Shown here one piece after another: positions 1 to 7,016 of a DNA stretch of 12,872 nt. The translations under genes and the position numbers were made by a program. Positions within the stretch are counted from its first letter, which is position 1; each line of letters opens with the position of its first letter. This DNA comes from Bacteroidales bacterium UBA4347 (GTDB lineage Bacteria > Bacteroidota > Bacteroidia > Bacteroidales > P3): positions 468 through 13,339 of the forward strand of contig DGTB01000137.1 of assembly GCA_002394185.1 (NCBI GenBank). The letters are read 5' to 3'. A model generated the notes under the pieces. The model was not told where the DNA came from, made no database searches, and worked only from the letters and a program-made list of their open reading frames with translations.

Positions 1-117
1 ATATAAGAACGGCCGTATCGGGTACCTATTATCCCCCTGTCGGGTGCGGGATAAAATATTGTCCGAGTCGCACAATAAAACAGGCAGAAGCGCGTTAACA
101 GAATAAAATAATTCGAC

Positions 118-549
118 ATGAAAAGACCCGTATTCTTGACCATAGCGCTGGCCATGAGCCTTTTGGCGGCAGCGCAGACGCCGCAGAAACCCCAGGCACC
201 GCGCCAGCAAACTGCCCAGGTGCAGGCGGAGGACAACACGATATTCACCATCGTGGAGCAGATGCCGGAGTTTCCGGGCGGCATGGAGGCGCTGTACCAG
301 TTTCTGGCGGCCAACATCAAGTATCCCGGAGGCCCGGACGACTGCGTCAGCGGCAAGGTGATTGTCAGCTTCGTCATCGAGAAGGACGGCACGGTAAGCG
401 ACGCCAAGGTGGTGCGCAAGCTGCATCCGGCCTTCGACGCGGAAGCGCTGCGTGTGGTGAAGCTGATGCCCAAGTGGAAGCCCGGCCAGCAGGACGGCAA
501 GCCGGTGCGCGTGCAGTTCAACCTGCCCATCAACTTCAACTTGAAATAA
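118..549 (+). CDS. Secreted TonB C-terminal-domain protein
   Basis: The 143-residue protein starts with a signal peptide or uncleaved signal anchor (residues 2-19, hydrophobic VFLTIALAMSLLAAA). A short Pro/Gln-rich stretch (21-38) follows, then a TonB C-terminal-type domain (about 45-143). That domain carries the Bacteroidetes signature MPEFPGG (49-55), a strand with VIVSFVIEKDGTV (81-93), and MPKWKPG with a final FNLPINF. The family fold lets TonB proteins contact TonB-dependent outer-membrane receptors. This protein is much shorter than a classical TonB and has no long periplasm-spanning linker, so it is more likely a periplasmic accessory protein than the main energy transducer. It lies 39 bases before the glycosyltransferase on the same strand and may share its transcript. 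The 117 bases upstream are AT-rich, and I could not find a convincing Bacteroides-type promoter (TTTG...TAnnTTTG) there. The domain call is firm; the role is inferred. Confidence 0.85.
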   Translation: MKRPVFLTIALAMSLLAAAQTPQKPQAPRQQTAQVQAEDNTIFTIVEQMPEFPGGMEALYQFLAANIKYPGGPDDCVSGKVIVSFVIEKDGTVSDAKVVRKLHPAFDAEALRVVKLMPKWKPGQQDGKPVRVQFNLPINFNLK

Positions 550-588
550 AAGGCAGAAACAAGCATCAAATCAAACACTAAGAGAATT

Positions 589-1740
589 ATGAAAGTCATC
601 ATATTGGGATCTGCCTGGCCCTATCGCGGCGGGTTAGCGGCATTCAACGAGCGGCTGGCCCGGCAGTACCAGGCCGAGGGTCACGAGGTGGAGATTGTCA
701 CCTTCACCCTGCAGTATCCTTCGTTCCTTTTTCCGGGCAAGACGCAATATAGCGACGAGCCCGCCCCCAAGGACCTGAAGATTAAACGCAAGCTCAACGC
801 CATCAATCCGTTGAGCTGGATTGCCACGGGGCGATACATCCGCAAGCAGCGGCCCGACCTGCTGATTACCAAATTCTGGCTGCCGTTTATGGCACCGGCC
901 CTCGGCACTGCCAACCGCTGCGCCAAGGCCAAGTGGAAAACGGCTGGCGGAGAGCGGAAGACGACGCGCCGGATTTCGATACTTGACAACCTTGTGCCGC
1001 ACGAAAAGCGCCCTGGCGACAAGCTGTTTGCGCGCTACTTTGTTGGCTCGGTGGACGGCATGGTGGCCATGAGCCGCTCGGTGCTGGCCGACGCCGACCT
1101 TTTCGACCCGAAGCACCGCAAGCCGCGCGCTTTCTGTCCGCACCCGCTCTACGACCACTACGGCGCCACCCTCAGCCGCAAGGAGGCCCTGGACCTCATC
1201 GGCCTGCGGGAGAGCCAGCGCTACGTGCTCTTCTTCGGCTTTATCCGTGAATACAAAGGACTTGATTTACTGCTCGATGCCATGGCCGACGAGCGGATGG
1301 AAAGGCTTGGCGTGAAGCTCATTGTGGCGGGCGAGTTCTACGGCGACCCCAAGCCCTACCAGGAGCAGATCAGCCGCCACGACATCGGCGACCGCGTGGT
1401 GATGCACACGGAGTTCATCCCCGACCACGAGGTGAACCGCTACTTCTGTGCTGCCGACCTGGTGGCGCAGCCCTACAAGACAGCCACGCAGAGCGGGGTG
1501 ACGCAGATTGCCTTCCACTTTGAGCGGCCGATGCTTGTGACCAACGTGGGCGGCCTGCCGGAGATTGTGCCCGACGGCAAGGTGGGCTTCGTGGTAGAAC
1601 CCGACGCACAGCAGATTGCCGACGCCATAGTGCGCTACTTCGACGAAGGATGGGAGCAGCGGCTGACAGAAGGCGTGCGCCAGGAGAAGCAGAAATACCT
1701 GTGGACCAATATGACCCAAACCATATTCAGCCTCAAATAA
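589..1740 (+). CDS. GT4-type glycosyltransferase (candidate heptose or surface-glycan transferase)
   Basis: The 383-residue protein has a two-domain GT-B layout. The N-terminal Rossmann half begins with VIILGSAWPYRGGLAAFN (3-20, Gly-rich acceptor loop). The C-terminal donor half begins near YVLFFGFIREYKGLDLLLDA (212-231) and continues through FIPDHEVNRYFCAADL (276-291), SGVTQIAFHFERPML (302-316) and NVGGLPEIVPDG (319-330). The last block resembles the nucleotide-sugar binding region of GT4 enzymes. The canonical E-x7-E pair is not visible: by my alignment on the conserved Pro314 the two positions are Ala299 and Ile307. A basic stretch (residues 112-128, Lys/Arg-rich) precedes ILDNLVPHEKRPGD (131-144) and may be a surface loop. 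There is no signal peptide or membrane segment, so it should act at the cytoplasmic face. It lies 18 bases before hddA and heads the heptose operon, which suggests it uses the activated heptose or works on the same glycan. The substrate is not provable here. Confidence 0.85.
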   Translation: MKVIILGSAWPYRGGLAAFNERLARQYQAEGHEVEIVTFTLQYPSFLFPGKTQYSDEPAPKDLKIKRKLNAINPLSWIATGRYIRKQRPDLLITKFWLPFMAPALGTANRCAKAKWKTAGGERKTTRRISILDNLVPHEKRPGDKLFARYFVGSVDGMVAMSRSVLADADLFDPKHRKPRAFCPHPLYDHYGATLSRKEALDLIGLRESQRYVLFFGFIREYKGLDLLLDAMADERMERLGVKLIVAGEFYGDPKPYQEQISRHDIGDRVVMHTEFIPDHEVNRYFCAADLVAQPYKTATQSGVTQIAFHFERPMLVTNVGGLPEIVPDGKVGFVVEPDAQQIADAIVRYFDEGWEQRLTEGVRQEKQKYLWTNMTQTIFSLK

Positions 1741-1758
1741 ACAAAGAATAAAGCACTT

Positions 1759-2778
1759 ATGATAATCAGAAGCAAAGCGCCCCTGCGACTGGGATTGGCC
1801 GGCGGCGGCACCGACGTGAGCCCCTATAGCGACCTCTATGGCGGCGCCATACTCAACGCTACGATAAGCATGTATGCCTACACCACCATCGAGCCCACCG
1901 ACGACGGGCGCGTGGAGTTCATGGCTCCGGAGAAGGGGCTGCACGAGGTGTACGACAACGCGATGGAGGTGGACACGGAAGGATACTTCATCCTGCACAA
2001 GGGCGTATACAACCGCATAGTGAAACAATTCACCCACAGGCCCTTGTCGATGCGCATCTCGTCGTTTGTAGACGCACCGGCGGGCAGCGGACTGGGCACA
2101 TCGTCGACACTGGTGGTGTCGATACTCGGTGCCTACGTTGAATGGCTGAAGCTGCCGCTTGGCGAATACGACATAGCCCGCCTGGCCTACGAGATAGAGC
2201 GTGTGGACCTTGGCTTGGCCGGAGGCAAACAAGACCAGTATGCCGCCACCTTCGGCGGATTCAACTATATGGAATTCAACGGTGACAACGTGATTGTGAA
2301 CCCGTTGCGCGTAAGGCAGCAATACATCGACGAGCTGAACCACAACCTGCTGCTCTATTGGACGGACACGTCGCATGTGAGCGCCGACATTATACGCGAG
2401 CAGCAGAAAAACGTCAGGGCCAAAAGAACCAAGAGCATCGAGAGCATGCACAAGCTGAAGGAGCAGGCCATGCAGATGAAAGAGGCACTGCTGAAGGGAC
2501 ACGTGGCCGACATAGGCAGGATACTCAATTTCGGATGGGAGCACAAGAAGCAGATGGCCGACAGCATCAGCAACCCGCACATTGACGAAATCTACAACAC
2601 TGCCATTGCAGCTGGTGCGTCGGGGGGCAAGATAAGCGGTGCCGGCGGCGGCGGATTCATGTTCTTCTACTGTCCAGGCCTGACGCGCTTTGCCGTAAGA
2701 GAGGCGCTGTGCAAACTCGGCGGCGAGACCAAACGCTACGAGTTTACGCCGGAAGGGCTCAAGACGTGGACGATATAA
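1759..2778 (+). CDS. hddA: D-glycero-alpha-D-manno-heptose 7-phosphate kinase (GHMP family)
   Basis: This is a 339-residue cytoplasmic GHMP-family kinase with all three family motifs: the N-terminal APLRLGLAGGGTDV (7-20), the ATP phosphate-binding loop PAGSGLGTSST (107-117), and the C-terminal KISGAGGGGFMFF (291-303). GGKQDQYAA (155-163) supplies the likely catalytic Asp159. In the HddA subfamily the reaction is ATP-dependent phosphorylation of D-glycero-D-manno-heptose 7-phosphate at C1, giving the alpha-1,7-bisphosphate. The length is typical of HddA. Galactokinase or mevalonate kinase would also carry GHMP motifs, but the adjacent gmhA, hddC and gmhB fix the heptose assignment. The gap to the upstream glycosyltransferase is 18 bases. 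The ATG at 1759 directly precedes the IIRSKAPLR strand that begins this family, so the start is secure. Confidence 0.92.
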   Translation: MIIRSKAPLRLGLAGGGTDVSPYSDLYGGAILNATISMYAYTTIEPTDDGRVEFMAPEKGLHEVYDNAMEVDTEGYFILHKGVYNRIVKQFTHRPLSMRISSFVDAPAGSGLGTSSTLVVSILGAYVEWLKLPLGEYDIARLAYEIERVDLGLAGGKQDQYAATFGGFNYMEFNGDNVIVNPLRVRQQYIDELNHNLLLYWTDTSHVSADIIREQQKNVRAKRTKSIESMHKLKEQAMQMKEALLKGHVADIGRILNFGWEHKKQMADSISNPHIDEIYNTAIAAGASGGKISGAGGGGFMFFYCPGLTRFAVREALCKLGGETKRYEFTPEGLKTWTI

Positions 2779-2810
2779 AGAAAGTTGAAAGGTTAATGGA
2801 AAAAGCAATC

Positions 2811-3383
2811 ATGAACAGGATACAGGAATCGATAGAACAGAGCATAGCCGTCAAACAACAGATATTGTCTGACGCGGATTTGATGCTGCGTGTGGAGAAG
2901 GCGGCAAAGATGATCGAGCAGTCGCTGCGAGCTGGCGGCAAGACGCACTTCTGCGGCAACGGCGGCAGTGCGGCCGACGCACAGCATCTGGCCGCCGAGC
3001 TGAGCGGACGCTTCTATTTCGACCGTCCGCCCCTGAACGCAGAAGCCCTGCATTGCAACACAAGCTATCTAACCGCCGTGGGCAACGACTACGGGTACGA
3101 ATACATCTTCGCGCGCCTGCTGCGCGGCACTGCCAAGCGCGGCGATGTGCTTGTAGGAATCAGCACCAGCGGCAACAGCAAGAATATACTGGAAGCCTAC
3201 AAGGTGGCGCTGGAGATGGGCGTGGAGATTATTTCGCTCACGGGAGCCACCGGGGGCAAGATGAAAGACTTTGGCGGCCTGCTGCTCAATGTGCCGAGCA
3301 CCGACACTCCGCGCATACAGGAGAGCCACATCATGCTGGGACACATCATCTGCGAACTGGTAGAAACAGCAATGTTCAAATGA
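2811..3383 (+). CDS. gmhA: Phosphoheptose (sedoheptulose 7-phosphate) isomerase
   Basis: This is a 190-residue SIS-domain isomerase that converts sedoheptulose 7-phosphate to D-glycero-D-manno-heptose 7-phosphate, the first step of nucleotide-heptose synthesis. Family motifs are FCGNGGSAADAQHLAAELSGR (47-67), VGNDYG (90-95), VGISTSGNSKN (115-125) and RIQESHIMLGH (168-178). His59, Glu63, Gln170 and His178 match, at a constant offset of two, the catalytic and metal-binding residues I recall for E. coli-type GmhA (His61, Glu65, Gln172, His180). I chose the ATG at 2811 because it gives the usual family length and N-terminal helix and has GGAAAA 7 bases upstream. An in-frame ATG at 2796, preceded by GAAAGG, is a real alternative that adds five residues. 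The stop overlaps the hddC start as ATGA (3380-3383), so the two are probably translationally coupled. Confidence 0.94.
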   Translation: MNRIQESIEQSIAVKQQILSDADLMLRVEKAAKMIEQSLRAGGKTHFCGNGGSAADAQHLAAELSGRFYFDRPPLNAEALHCNTSYLTAVGNDYGYEYIFARLLRGTAKRGDVLVGISTSGNSKNILEAYKVALEMGVEIISLTGATGGKMKDFGGLLLNVPSTDTPRIQESHIMLGHIICELVETAMFK

Positions 3384-4078
3384 GAGAAGCTGTTGTTCTG
3401 TCCGGAGGCTTCGGCACACGCCTTCGCAGCGTGGTGAGCGATGTCCCCAAGCCTATGGCTCCGGTGGCAGGCAGGCCTTTTCTGGCCTACCTGCTCGATT
3501 GTATCGAGCGACAAGGCTATGGCCACGTTGTGTTGGCCACAGGCTACATGCACGAAAAGGTTGAGGAATATTTCGGCCATCGATACCACGACATTTCCAT
3601 AGACTACGCACGCGAGACTTCGCCCCTTGGCACTGGCGGTGCAATTCTCAACGCCCTGCAACACTGCTCGGAAGAGCAAGTCACCGTTCTCAACGGAGAC
3701 ACACTTTTTCTTGTAGACCACGACAAGCTATGCCGATTGGCCGACGAGAAGGCCACGGGGTTGGCCATTGCAGTGCGCAGCGTGAACGATGCCGGACGCT
3801 ACGGCAGCGTCGAGGTTGATGCCGAGAGTCGCATCACGGCATTCCGCGAGAAGGACCCCGCCATTGGAGCGGGGCTGATCAACGGCGGCATATATCGCCT
3901 GCATCGCAGCCTCTTCGACGGATGGCGTTGCGGCCAGACGTTCTCGTTCGAGAAAGAGATTATGCAAAGTCGCTATCGCGAAGAAGCCTTCTACGCCTTC
4001 GCCACCGATGCCTACTTCATAGACATCGGCATACCCGACGACTATGCTCGTGCGCAAACTGAACTGCCAACCCTATGA
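3380..4078 (+). CDS. hddC: D-glycero-alpha-D-manno-heptose 1-phosphate guanylyltransferase
   Basis: This 232-residue sugar-phosphate nucleotidyltransferase has a Rossmann-like GT-A fold. The signature loop is LSGGFGTRLR (7-16, a Ser variant of the usual LAGG), followed by PKPMAPV (23-29), SPLGTGGAI (81-89), the metal-binding region LNGDTLF (104-110), GLINGGIYRL (165-174), FSFEKEIM (188-195) and FIDIGIPDDYARAQ (213-226). It is a compact enzyme without the C-terminal left-handed beta-helix of GlmU or GlgC types. HddC transfers GMP from GTP to heptose 1-phosphate, making GDP-D-glycero-alpha-D-manno-heptose. Guanine specificity is inferred from family and operon; sequence alone does not exclude CTP or UTP. 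The start is the ATG inside the ATGA overlap with gmhA. The frame stays open upstream of this ATG, but that part does not resemble the family. Its own stop overlaps gmhB in the same ATGA manner (4075-4078). Confidence 0.9.
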   Translation: MREAVVLSGGFGTRLRSVVSDVPKPMAPVAGRPFLAYLLDCIERQGYGHVVLATGYMHEKVEEYFGHRYHDISIDYARETSPLGTGGAILNALQHCSEEQVTVLNGDTLFLVDHDKLCRLADEKATGLAIAVRSVNDAGRYGSVEVDAESRITAFREKDPAIGAGLINGGIYRLHRSLFDGWRCGQTFSFEKEIMQSRYREEAFYAFATDAYFIDIGIPDDYARAQTELPTL

Positions 4079-4587
4079 AAGCATTGTTTCTGGACCGCGA
4101 CGGAGTGCTCAATGTGCTGCGCCACAACGATTATGTGAAAAGCCCCGACGAACTGGTGCTGCTCCCAGGAGTGGCCGAAGCTGTGGCTGTATGCCGCCGG
4201 CACTTCGACTATATCTTCGTGGTCACCAACCAGCAAGGCATCGGCAAGGGGCTGATGACAAAAAACGACCTTGAGGCTGTGCATCGGAAACTGACCGACA
4301 GCATACCAGGCATAGACAGCATATACTTCTGCCCGGAGCTTGAACGTATGCACAGCTTCATGCGCAAGCCCAATATAGGCATGGCCATACAGGCACGGCG
4401 CGAGCACCCGGGGCTGCGACTGAAAGAGTGCGTGATGGTTGGCGACAGCATGACTGACATGCTTTTCGGGCGACGAGCCGGCATGACGACGGTTTTGGTG
4501 GGCGACAATTCGGACTGCGCCACAGCAAAACCATGGCTGGTTGACTATAGGTACAGGAATCTGCCGGAATACGCACAGATCCTCTAA
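4075..4587 (+). CDS. gmhB: D-glycero-D-manno-heptose 1,7-bisphosphate 7-phosphatase (HAD family)
   Basis: This is a 170-residue HAD-superfamily phosphatase of the GmhB/HisB-N group. It removes the 7-phosphate of heptose 1,7-bisphosphate to give the 1-phosphate used by HddC. Motif I is LDRDGVLN (6-13; nucleophile Asp7, acid/base Asp9), motif II VVTNQQGIGKG (49-59; Thr51), motif III RKP (97-99; Lys98), and motif IV VGDSMTDML (122-130; Asp124, Asp128). The zinc loop is odd. E. coli-type GmhB has CxH and CxC pairs before the RKP, whereas here only Cys86 remains and the stretch to RKP is about seven residues shorter. A histidinol-phosphatase role is possible by fold, but the heptose operon argues strongly for GmhB. 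It overlaps hddC by 4 bases. Its stop overlaps the oppositely oriented permease gene by 4 bases. Confidence 0.92.
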   Translation: MKALFLDRDGVLNVLRHNDYVKSPDELVLLPGVAEAVAVCRRHFDYIFVVTNQQGIGKGLMTKNDLEAVHRKLTDSIPGIDSIYFCPELERMHSFMRKPNIGMAIQARREHPGLRLKECVMVGDSMTDMLFGRRAGMTTVLVGDNSDCATAKPWLVDYRYRNLPEYAQIL

Positions 4588-5663
4588 TGTGCCACTCGCA
4601 CGCGCGGGTCGAGCCAACCGTAGATGAGGTCGGTGAGGATGTTGATGAGGACCAAGAGGACGCAGATGAAGAGGATGGCGCCCATGACGACGGGGAAGTC
4701 GTAGGTGTCGAGGGCGTCGACGATGACCACGCCCATGCCTTTCCAATCGAACACATATTCCACAAAGACAGCACCCGCCAGGAGTCCGGCCAGCCAGCCG
4801 GAGGCCGAGGTAACGACGGGGTTGAGGGCGTTGCGCAGCGCATGGTGGATGACGACGCGCCTGTGGCTGAGGCCTTTGGCTCGCGCGGTGCGTATGTAGT
4901 CCTGCCCGAGGGCGTCGAGCATGGAGTTCTTGGTGAGCTGTGTCAGTGTGGCCAAAGGTCGGATGCCGAGGGTGAGGGCCGGGAGGATAAGGTTCTTGAG
5001 GTCAAGGTATTCGCCCTCGCCGTAGTCGTCGACGGTAAAGAGGTTGCCGAACATGTTGAGGTGCGTCCAGTCGGCCAGCACGTAGGCGAAGAGCCAAGCA
5101 ATGAGAATGGCGGCGAAGAAGGAGGGCAGTGACATGCCGAGGGTGCTGAGGACGAGCGTGGTGCGGTCGATCCACGTGTCCTTGTGCAAAGCGCATACCA
5201 CGCCCAGCGTGATGCCTACCACGAGGGCGAAGAGCATGGCCACGAGGGCGAGAATTGCCGTCTGGGGGAAGGCTGTGGCGATGATTTCGCTCACCTTGCG
5301 CTGGCTCTGGTAGGAGCGGCGCAGGTAGGGGGCCTTGACCACCAGCGAGGTGGTTCCAAGGCGCAGGAGAGTGGCATAGCTGTATTTGTCGGGCGAGAGG
5401 AAGAAGAAGCTGGTGGAGTCGGCGTTGTTGTGCAGCGAGAGGGGCGCGAGGTCGTTGAGATAGCCTATATACTGCAGTCCCAGGGGCTTGTCGCGGCCGA
5501 GGTCGCGGTTGATGATGGCAATGCTCTCCTCATCGGCGCGTTGACCAAGCATCATGCGGGCGGGGTCGCCGGGGAGGATGTTGAAAAGGAAGAACACCAG
5601 TGTGACCACCCCCAGGAGCACCAGGAAGCCATACATGAGCCGTTTTCCTACGTAGCGAAGCAT
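4584..5663 (-). CDS. DppB/OppB-type ABC transporter permease
   Basis: This 359-residue inner-membrane protein has the layout of the first permease of peptide or nickel ABC importers. It has an N-terminal membrane segment (about 9-29) followed by the family mark LPGDPA (30-35), then a large extracytoplasmic region (about 36-130). Further membrane segments lie near 134-158, 169-195, 225-245, 286-303 and 325-345. The cytoplasmic coupling (EAA) loop reads DYIRTARAKGLSHRRV (255-270), followed by HALRNALNPV. The extracytoplasmic region, with an FFFLSPDKYSY patch, seems longer than in E. coli DppB. No second permease, ATPase or substrate-binding protein lies in the window, so the substrate cannot be named and partners must be encoded elsewhere. 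It is the last gene of the leftward series, 11 bases after tsaB. The convergent gmhB gene overlaps its 3' end. Confidence 0.88.
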   Translation of the reverse strand: MLRYVGKRLMYGFLVLLGVVTLVFFLFNILPGDPARMMLGQRADEESIAIINRDLGRDKPLGLQYIGYLNDLAPLSLHNNADSTSFFFLSPDKYSYATLLRLGTTSLVVKAPYLRRSYQSQRKVSEIIATAFPQTAILALVAMLFALVVGITLGVVCALHKDTWIDRTTLVLSTLGMSLPSFFAAILIAWLFAYVLADWTHLNMFGNLFTVDDYGEGEYLDLKNLILPALTLGIRPLATLTQLTKNSMLDALGQDYIRTARAKGLSHRRVVIHHALRNALNPVVTSASGWLAGLLAGAVFVEYVFDWKGMGVVIVDALDTYDFPVVMGAILFICVLLVLINILTDLIYGWLDPRVRVAH

Positions 5664-5667
5664 TACT

Positions 5668-5676
5668 TTAAGTACT
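5668..5676 (-). promoter_or_regulatory. 9-mer AGTACTTAA in the dppB leader
   Basis: On the minus strand AGTACTTAA ends exactly 4 bases before the dppB-type start codon and overlaps the tsaB stop. The same 9-mer at the same spacing precedes folE (7630-7638). There is no G-rich Shine-Dalgarno site here, so this AT-rich leader may influence initiation. Any function is speculative. Confidence 0.3.
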
Positions 5677-6370
5677 AATCTCTAAGTCCGTGAACAACAC
5701 TCTTTTTCGCGACGAAGTCTTTCAGGTAAAAAGGTTCGAAATAGGCCACATCTTCCGTCTTGCCATCGGCGAGGCGTTGGGCGGCGAGGTCAATCATGCC
5801 CTCGGCCGAGAGGCGGAACGAATCGTCGAAGCGGGCGTTGGGGTGGTTACCGAGGAGGGGTTGGGTCTTGGCGGCGCCGTCGCCGATGAAGGTCACCTCT
5901 CCGCGGTTCAGGTATTCGTCGAAGATGCCCTCGGTGATGACGTCCGCTGCCGTGGGGCGCAGCACGTCGAGGCCGGGGGCGACCATCATGGTGTAGCACT
6001 CCATGCGGCGGGCATCGATCATGGGGCATACAAGGCCCTTGTATTCAGGATGCTGGCGGTAGTAGAGCGCCGCCATGGAGAGCAGCGTGGGGACGGAGAC
6101 CAGGGGGATGCCGAGGGCGTAGCAGATGCCCTTGGCGGAGCTGACGCCGATGCGGAGGCCGGTGTAGCTGCCGGGGCCTGCGGAGACGCAGACGGCCCCG
6201 AGGTCGCGGGGGGTGAGACGGTTCTCGTCGAGCACCTCCTGGATAAAGACCGAGAGGCGGGTGGAGTGTGCGTTGGGGACATCGCTGTCGCGACGGGCGA
6301 GGATACGGCCCTCGGAGGCGAGGACCACGGAGCAGACTTGTGTGGCAGTTTCTATCAGTAAAGTATTCAT
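5675..6370 (-). CDS. tsaB: tRNA threonylcarbamoyladenosine biosynthesis protein TsaB
   Basis: This 231-residue member of the ASKHA (Kae1/YeaZ) fold family matches TsaB. It begins LLIETATQVCSVVL (4-17), carries the family block SAGPGSYTGLRIG (63-75) and GICYALGIPL (81-90), and has the central DARRMECYTMM (119-129). TsaB lacks catalytic metal chemistry itself. It partners TsaD and TsaE in transferring the threonylcarbamoyl group to A37 of ANN-decoding tRNAs in the cytoplasm. The metal-binding His pair of TsaD is absent, which separates the two paralogues. Length is normal for TsaB. The start codon overlaps the stop of the upstream lolA-like gene as ATGA (6367-6370), and the permease follows 11 bases after the stop, so it sits inside an operon. 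Confidence 0.93.
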   Translation of the reverse strand: MNTLLIETATQVCSVVLASEGRILARRDSDVPNAHSTRLSVFIQEVLDENRLTPRDLGAVCVSAGPGSYTGLRIGVSSAKGICYALGIPLVSVPTLLSMAALYYRQHPEYKGLVCPMIDARRMECYTMMVAPGLDVLRPTAADVITEGIFDEYLNRGEVTFIGDGAAKTQPLLGNHPNARFDDSFRLSAEGMIDLAAQRLADGKTEDVAYFEPFYLKDFVAKKSVVHGLRD

Positions 6371-7014
6371 CTCATGTCGATTATTTCAGCCTCGGGATGT
6401 TCCGAGACATCGAAACGGAACGCACCTTTCAAAAGGACGTGTTTCATCTTGGAGAAGTCGTAAATCTCACGGCTGGAGTCGTATTTGTGCACCTCGAGCC
6501 GGCGCAGAGCACCGGTCTCCTCGTTGACGAGAAGGCGTATCTTGTGATAGCTCTGCGCGGAACGGGGTTGGAGGTCGACGACTGCCGTGCCGTCGTCCTC
6601 GGTGCGGATATACTTCACACGGAAGTTCTTCTGGCAGTTGGCGATGAGGCGTGCAGGATTGAGCAGGTCGATCTCGTCGTCGGCCGGCATGTTGTTGATG
6701 ACCACCTCCTTGGCAGTCTTGTTCCACTGCCAGATGGTTTTGCCGTCGCACCAGATTTCCATATTGTCCATCACCAAACTATACTTGCCATTCAAATAGG
6801 TGACCTTCGCCAACTGTTTGGAGGTCTGTTTCTTTTGGCTGTCGAGCATGGTGAGTGTCACCGTTCCTTTGACGCTCTCGAGATAGCTGGAGGCCTTTTT
6901 GAGGACGGCGATGGCGTTCTCGTCGAGGTTGCCCTGCGAGCTGTGGGTAATCTGGGCCTGGGCCACGCTTACAAGACCGAAAAGTCCTATAAGACCAATA
7001 AGCAATCTTTTCAT
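6367..7014 (-). CDS. LolA-like outer-membrane lipoprotein carrier
   Basis: This 215-residue periplasmic protein has a clear signal peptide (KRLLIGLIGLFGLVSVAQA, probable cleavage after residue 20). The mature part is a LolA-like half-barrel: an N-terminal helix with DENAIAVLKKASSYLESVKG (31-50), strands TVTLTML and YSLVMDNMEIWCDGKTIWQW (78-97), NPARLI (119-124) and a C-terminal LEVHKYDSSREIYDFS (173-188). LolA receives lipoproteins from the LolCDE complex and delivers them to the outer membrane. Bacteroidetes members are divergent, so the exact client is inferred. I chose the ATG at 7014, which directly precedes the Lys-Arg of the signal peptide; a TTG at 7020 would add two residues that serve no purpose. 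It starts 2 bases after the folE stop and overlaps tsaB by 4 bases. Confidence 0.85.
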   Translation of the reverse strand: MKRLLIGLIGLFGLVSVAQAQITHSSQGNLDENAIAVLKKASSYLESVKGTVTLTMLDSQKKQTSKQLAKVTYLNGKYSLVMDNMEIWCDGKTIWQWNKTAKEVVINNMPADDEIDLLNPARLIANCQKNFRVKYIRTEDDGTAVVDLQPRSAQSYHKIRLLVNEETGALRRLEVHKYDSSREIYDFSKMKHVLLKGAFRFDVSEHPEAEIIDMR

Positions 7015-7016
7015 AA

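Noticed and set aside
29..54. Hairpin TTATCCC / GGGATAA with a 12-base loop near the left edge
   Set aside because: The 7-base stem is perfect but the loop is long, no U-run follows, and the upstream gene is not visible. A terminator call would be unsupported.
1267..2808. Long open frame on the minus strand across the glycosyltransferase and hddA
   Set aside because: It lies antisense to two well-supported genes, its translation is rich in His/Arg/Leu without family motifs, and such frames arise readily opposite G+C-rich codons.
3053..3379. N-terminal extension of the hddC frame
   Set aside because: It overlaps gmhA out of frame and shows no domain, while the ATG at 3380 gives the exact family N-terminus and an ATGA coupling site.
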